64,000 nt of DNA from Amycolatopsis sp. GM8 (GTDB taxonomy: Bacteria; Actinomycetota; Actinomycetes; Mycobacteriales; Pseudonocardiaceae), in contig NZ_JAJKFK010000012.1 in the NCBI RefSeq assembly GCF_021653975.1, forward strand, positions 62,001 to 126,000, given 5' to 3'. Shown here piece by piece: positions 62,415-64,000 of this stretch. Each line of letters starts with the position of its first letter. The stretch's first letter is position 1. The notes beneath the pieces are model-generated. The model was not told the DNA's origin and did no database searches. It saw nothing but the letters and a program-made list of their open reading frames with translations. A program made the translations under genes and the position numbers.

Positions 62415-63659
62415 TTACATGGCCGGCAGCGCCAGTTCGAAGATCGCGCCGCCCTCGTCGGCGTTGTAGACGTTCAGCGTGCCGCCATGAATCTGGGCGA
62501 CCCAGCGCACGATGGACAGCCCGAGCCCGGTCGAGCCGCTGCCGGTGCGGAACCGGTCCAGCAGGTCGTCGGCGATTCCCGGATCGACGCCCGGCCCGTG
62601 GTCGGCGACGGTGACCCGGCCGCCCGCGACGGTGACGTGCACGATGGCGGGCTGGCCCGGGTAGTGCCCGTGGTGCAGCGCGTTGTCCACCAGGTTCCCG
62701 ATCGCCCGCCGGATCAGTGACGCGTCCGCCCGCACCTGCGACGGCGCCGCCGTCACCGTCACGATCGCGCCGTCGTCCGGGGTGTTCTCGACGACGTCGG
62801 TCACCAGCTGATCGAGCATCACCGGCTCGATCGTCAGCTCGCGCAGCCCGGCCGCGAGACGCGCACGCATGAGCTGGCTTTCGATGATCCCGCCCATCTG
62901 CGCTGCCAGCGCCACCGTGCGCGGGAGCAGCTCCGCCTGCTGATCGGGGTTGTGCAACGCGGTCTCGGCCAGCGCGCGCAGCGCCGCGACCGGGGTGCGC
63001 AGATCGTGCGCGGTCTCGTCGAGCAGGGTCTGCTGCTGCTCCAGCGCGTCGGCGGCGGGTTTGATCGCGCGGCTCGACAGGAGGTGCCCGGCCAGCGCTA
63101 GTACCGCGATCAGCACGACACTGCCGCCCGTCACGAGCAGCGTGAACCGGGTGTGCGCCGCCTGCGTGGGCCCGGCGTCGGCGACCACGACGATCGCCCC
63201 GATGTACTGGCCCGAGTTGTTGCGGAACGGTTCGGCCCGCACGCGCGCGACCCCGCCGCCCACGTCGACGTTCCCGTACTGCACCCGCCCACTCTGCGCC
63301 GCGTCGTGCGCGAGGCCGCCCAGCACCGCCGGGTCCGCGGCGATGCAGGCCCGCGCGCTGTAGTAGCTCGGGAAGCTCCCCGCACCCCCTTGCAGGACGG
63401 CGAACTGCGGGCACTGATCGTTGATCGGATCAGCGCTCACGTAGGCCGTGACCAGGGTCGCGTCGTACTGGATCAGCCGGGCCACGGTCGAGGTCACCAC
63501 CTGGTTCCCGCCGTCGAGACGCTGCTCCCCCTGCCTTGCGTCCGCCGTGACCGCGAGCCACGCGAAGACGATCAACCCGGCGGCGTTGACGGCCGTGAAC
63601 AACCACGTGAGCAGGCGCCGCAGCCGGCGCAGCCGGTCGGCGGCCGAGCGGGCCTTCAC
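62415..63659 (-). CDS. Sensor histidine kinase
   Basis: The protein is 414 aa from GTG 63659, overlapping the response-regulator stop. TM1 is WLFTAVNAAGLIVFAWLAV, a ~120-residue extracytoplasmic sensor with Cys (NDQCPQFAVL; ARACIAAD) follows, then TM2 (LLVTGGSVVLIAVLALAGHLL). HisKA has DETAHDLRTPVAALRAL, and HATPase has AIGNLVDNALHHGHYPG, VADHGPGVDPG and GSTGLGLSIVRWV. Confidence 0.9.
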   Translation of the reverse strand: MKARSAADRLRRLRRLLTWLFTAVNAAGLIVFAWLAVTADARQGEQRLDGGNQVVTSTVARLIQYDATLVTAYVSADPINDQCPQFAVLQGGAGSFPSYYSARACIAADPAVLGGLAHDAAQSGRVQYGNVDVGGGVARVRAEPFRNNSGQYIGAIVVVADAGPTQAAHTRFTLLVTGGSVVLIAVLALAGHLLSSRAIKPAADALEQQQTLLDETAHDLRTPVAALRALAETALHNPDQQAELLPRTVALAAQMGGIIESQLMRARLAAGLRELTIEPVMLDQLVTDVVENTPDDGAIVTVTAAPSQVRADASLIRRAIGNLVDNALHHGHYPGQPAIVHVTVAGGRVTVADHGPGVDPGIADDLLDRFRTGSGSTGLGLSIVRWVAQIHGGTLNVYNADEGGAIFELALPAM

Positions 63660-64000
63660 GAGGACATCAGCCGGTAGCCCGCGCCCCGCACCGCGTGCAC
63701 CAGATCGGGCTCCCGTAGTTTGCGGCGCAACCGCCTGATCACCACATCGACCACATTGGACATCGGGTCGGCCTCCTCGTCCCAGCAGTGCTCGATCAGC
63801 TCGGTCCGCGACACCACCTGATCCGGATGCACCATCAGGTACTCCAGCACTGCGAACTCCTTGGCGGACAACGTAAGCAACACACCACCCCGGCGCGTTT
63901 CCCGCCGCGCGCAGTCGAGCACGACGTCGGCGTAACGCAGGATCGGCGGCCGGCCATCGTCCCCTCGCCGGCACAGCACCCGCACGCGGGCCACCAGCTC
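63656..64000 (-). CDS. OmpR-family response regulator, C-terminal part (cut by window end)
   Basis: The frame stays open to the last base, so only the ~114 C-terminal residues are present. This is a winged-helix domain with LLTLSAKEFAVLEYLMVHPDQVVSRTELIEHCWDEEADP and NVVDVVIRRLRRKLREPDLVHAVRGAGYRL. The receiver domain lies beyond the window. It is the partner of the adjacent kinase. Confidence 0.88.
   Translation of the reverse strand, partial: ELVARVRVLCRRGDDGRPPILRYADVVLDCARRETRRGGVLLTLSAKEFAVLEYLMVHPDQVVSRTELIEHCWDEEADPMSNVVDVVIRRLRRKLREPDLVHAVRGAGYRLMSS

Overview
The window is high-GC DNA with GTG/TTG starts and 4-nt ATGA/GTGA gene overlaps, typical of an actinobacterium. The order mprA–mprB–pepD (interrupted by galT/deoR), moaB, mscL, FmdB-type ruc, 5-FCL, galU, glp (moeA-like), rimJ, glpR/sepX corresponds to M. 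tuberculosis Rv0981–Rv0996. I infer a filamentous Pseudonocardiaceae-type genome (Amycolatopsis/Lentzea/Saccharothrix-like). The species cannot be read from the sequence.

Layout. Positions 1–3679 look like the end of an integrated element abutting tRNA-Ala(CGC). They hold an AT-richer ParA-like/HEPN gene pair, a frameshifted XRE regulator, a flavoprotein and an integrase remnant. Positions 3.8–23.8 kb are the conserved core: the Glp/GlpR division pair, galU, 5-FCL, a CIRCE-controlled Ruc-like chaperone gene, mscL, moaB, a nucleotide-sugar epimerase with a Pro-Ala tail, a two-component system with a membrane protein, a GT2/DUF2064/methyltransferase operon, pepD, galT/deoR, mprAB and a NarL-type regulator.

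Positions 23.9–43.7 kb form a genomic island inserted at the 3' end of tRNA-Arg(CCT). The intact tRNA is on the left, and a copy of its 3' portion (24 bp identical plus a 12-bp anticodon-loop block) is on the right at 43692–43732. The island carries a four-gene Wadjet-like SMC anti-plasmid operon (jetABCD, minus strand, every junction overlapping by 4 nt), a sigma-like/WhiB-like regulator pair, integrase debris, a DUF3558 lipoprotein, a secreted trypsin-fold protein with six LGFP repeats but without catalytic His and Ser, and a 1284-aa secreted ALF-repeat/coiled-coil protein with a toxin-like C-terminus followed by an ankyrin-repeat protein (candidate immunity).

Positions 43.7–51.4 kb hold an HxlR regulator divergent from an alpha/beta hydrolase, the Hen1–Pnkp RNA-repair operon, and an ECF-like sigma factor with an N-terminal zinc ribbon plus an SRPBCC protein. 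Positions 51.6–61.8 kb hold a baeRF-type protein and a six-gene operon FN3–MoxR–DUF58–TgpA-like transglutaminase–Ser/Thr kinase–FHA protein. Positions 61.8–64 kb hold a MazF/ribbon-helix-helix toxin-antitoxin pair and a two-component system cut by the window end.

Several systems here defend against, or recover from, invading DNA or RNA damage: Wadjet, HEPN/ParA, MazF, Pnkp/Hen1 and the toxin/immunity locus. The jet operon and the ALF toxin/ankyrin pair share one island. All assignments come from reading motifs and context; no database search was run.
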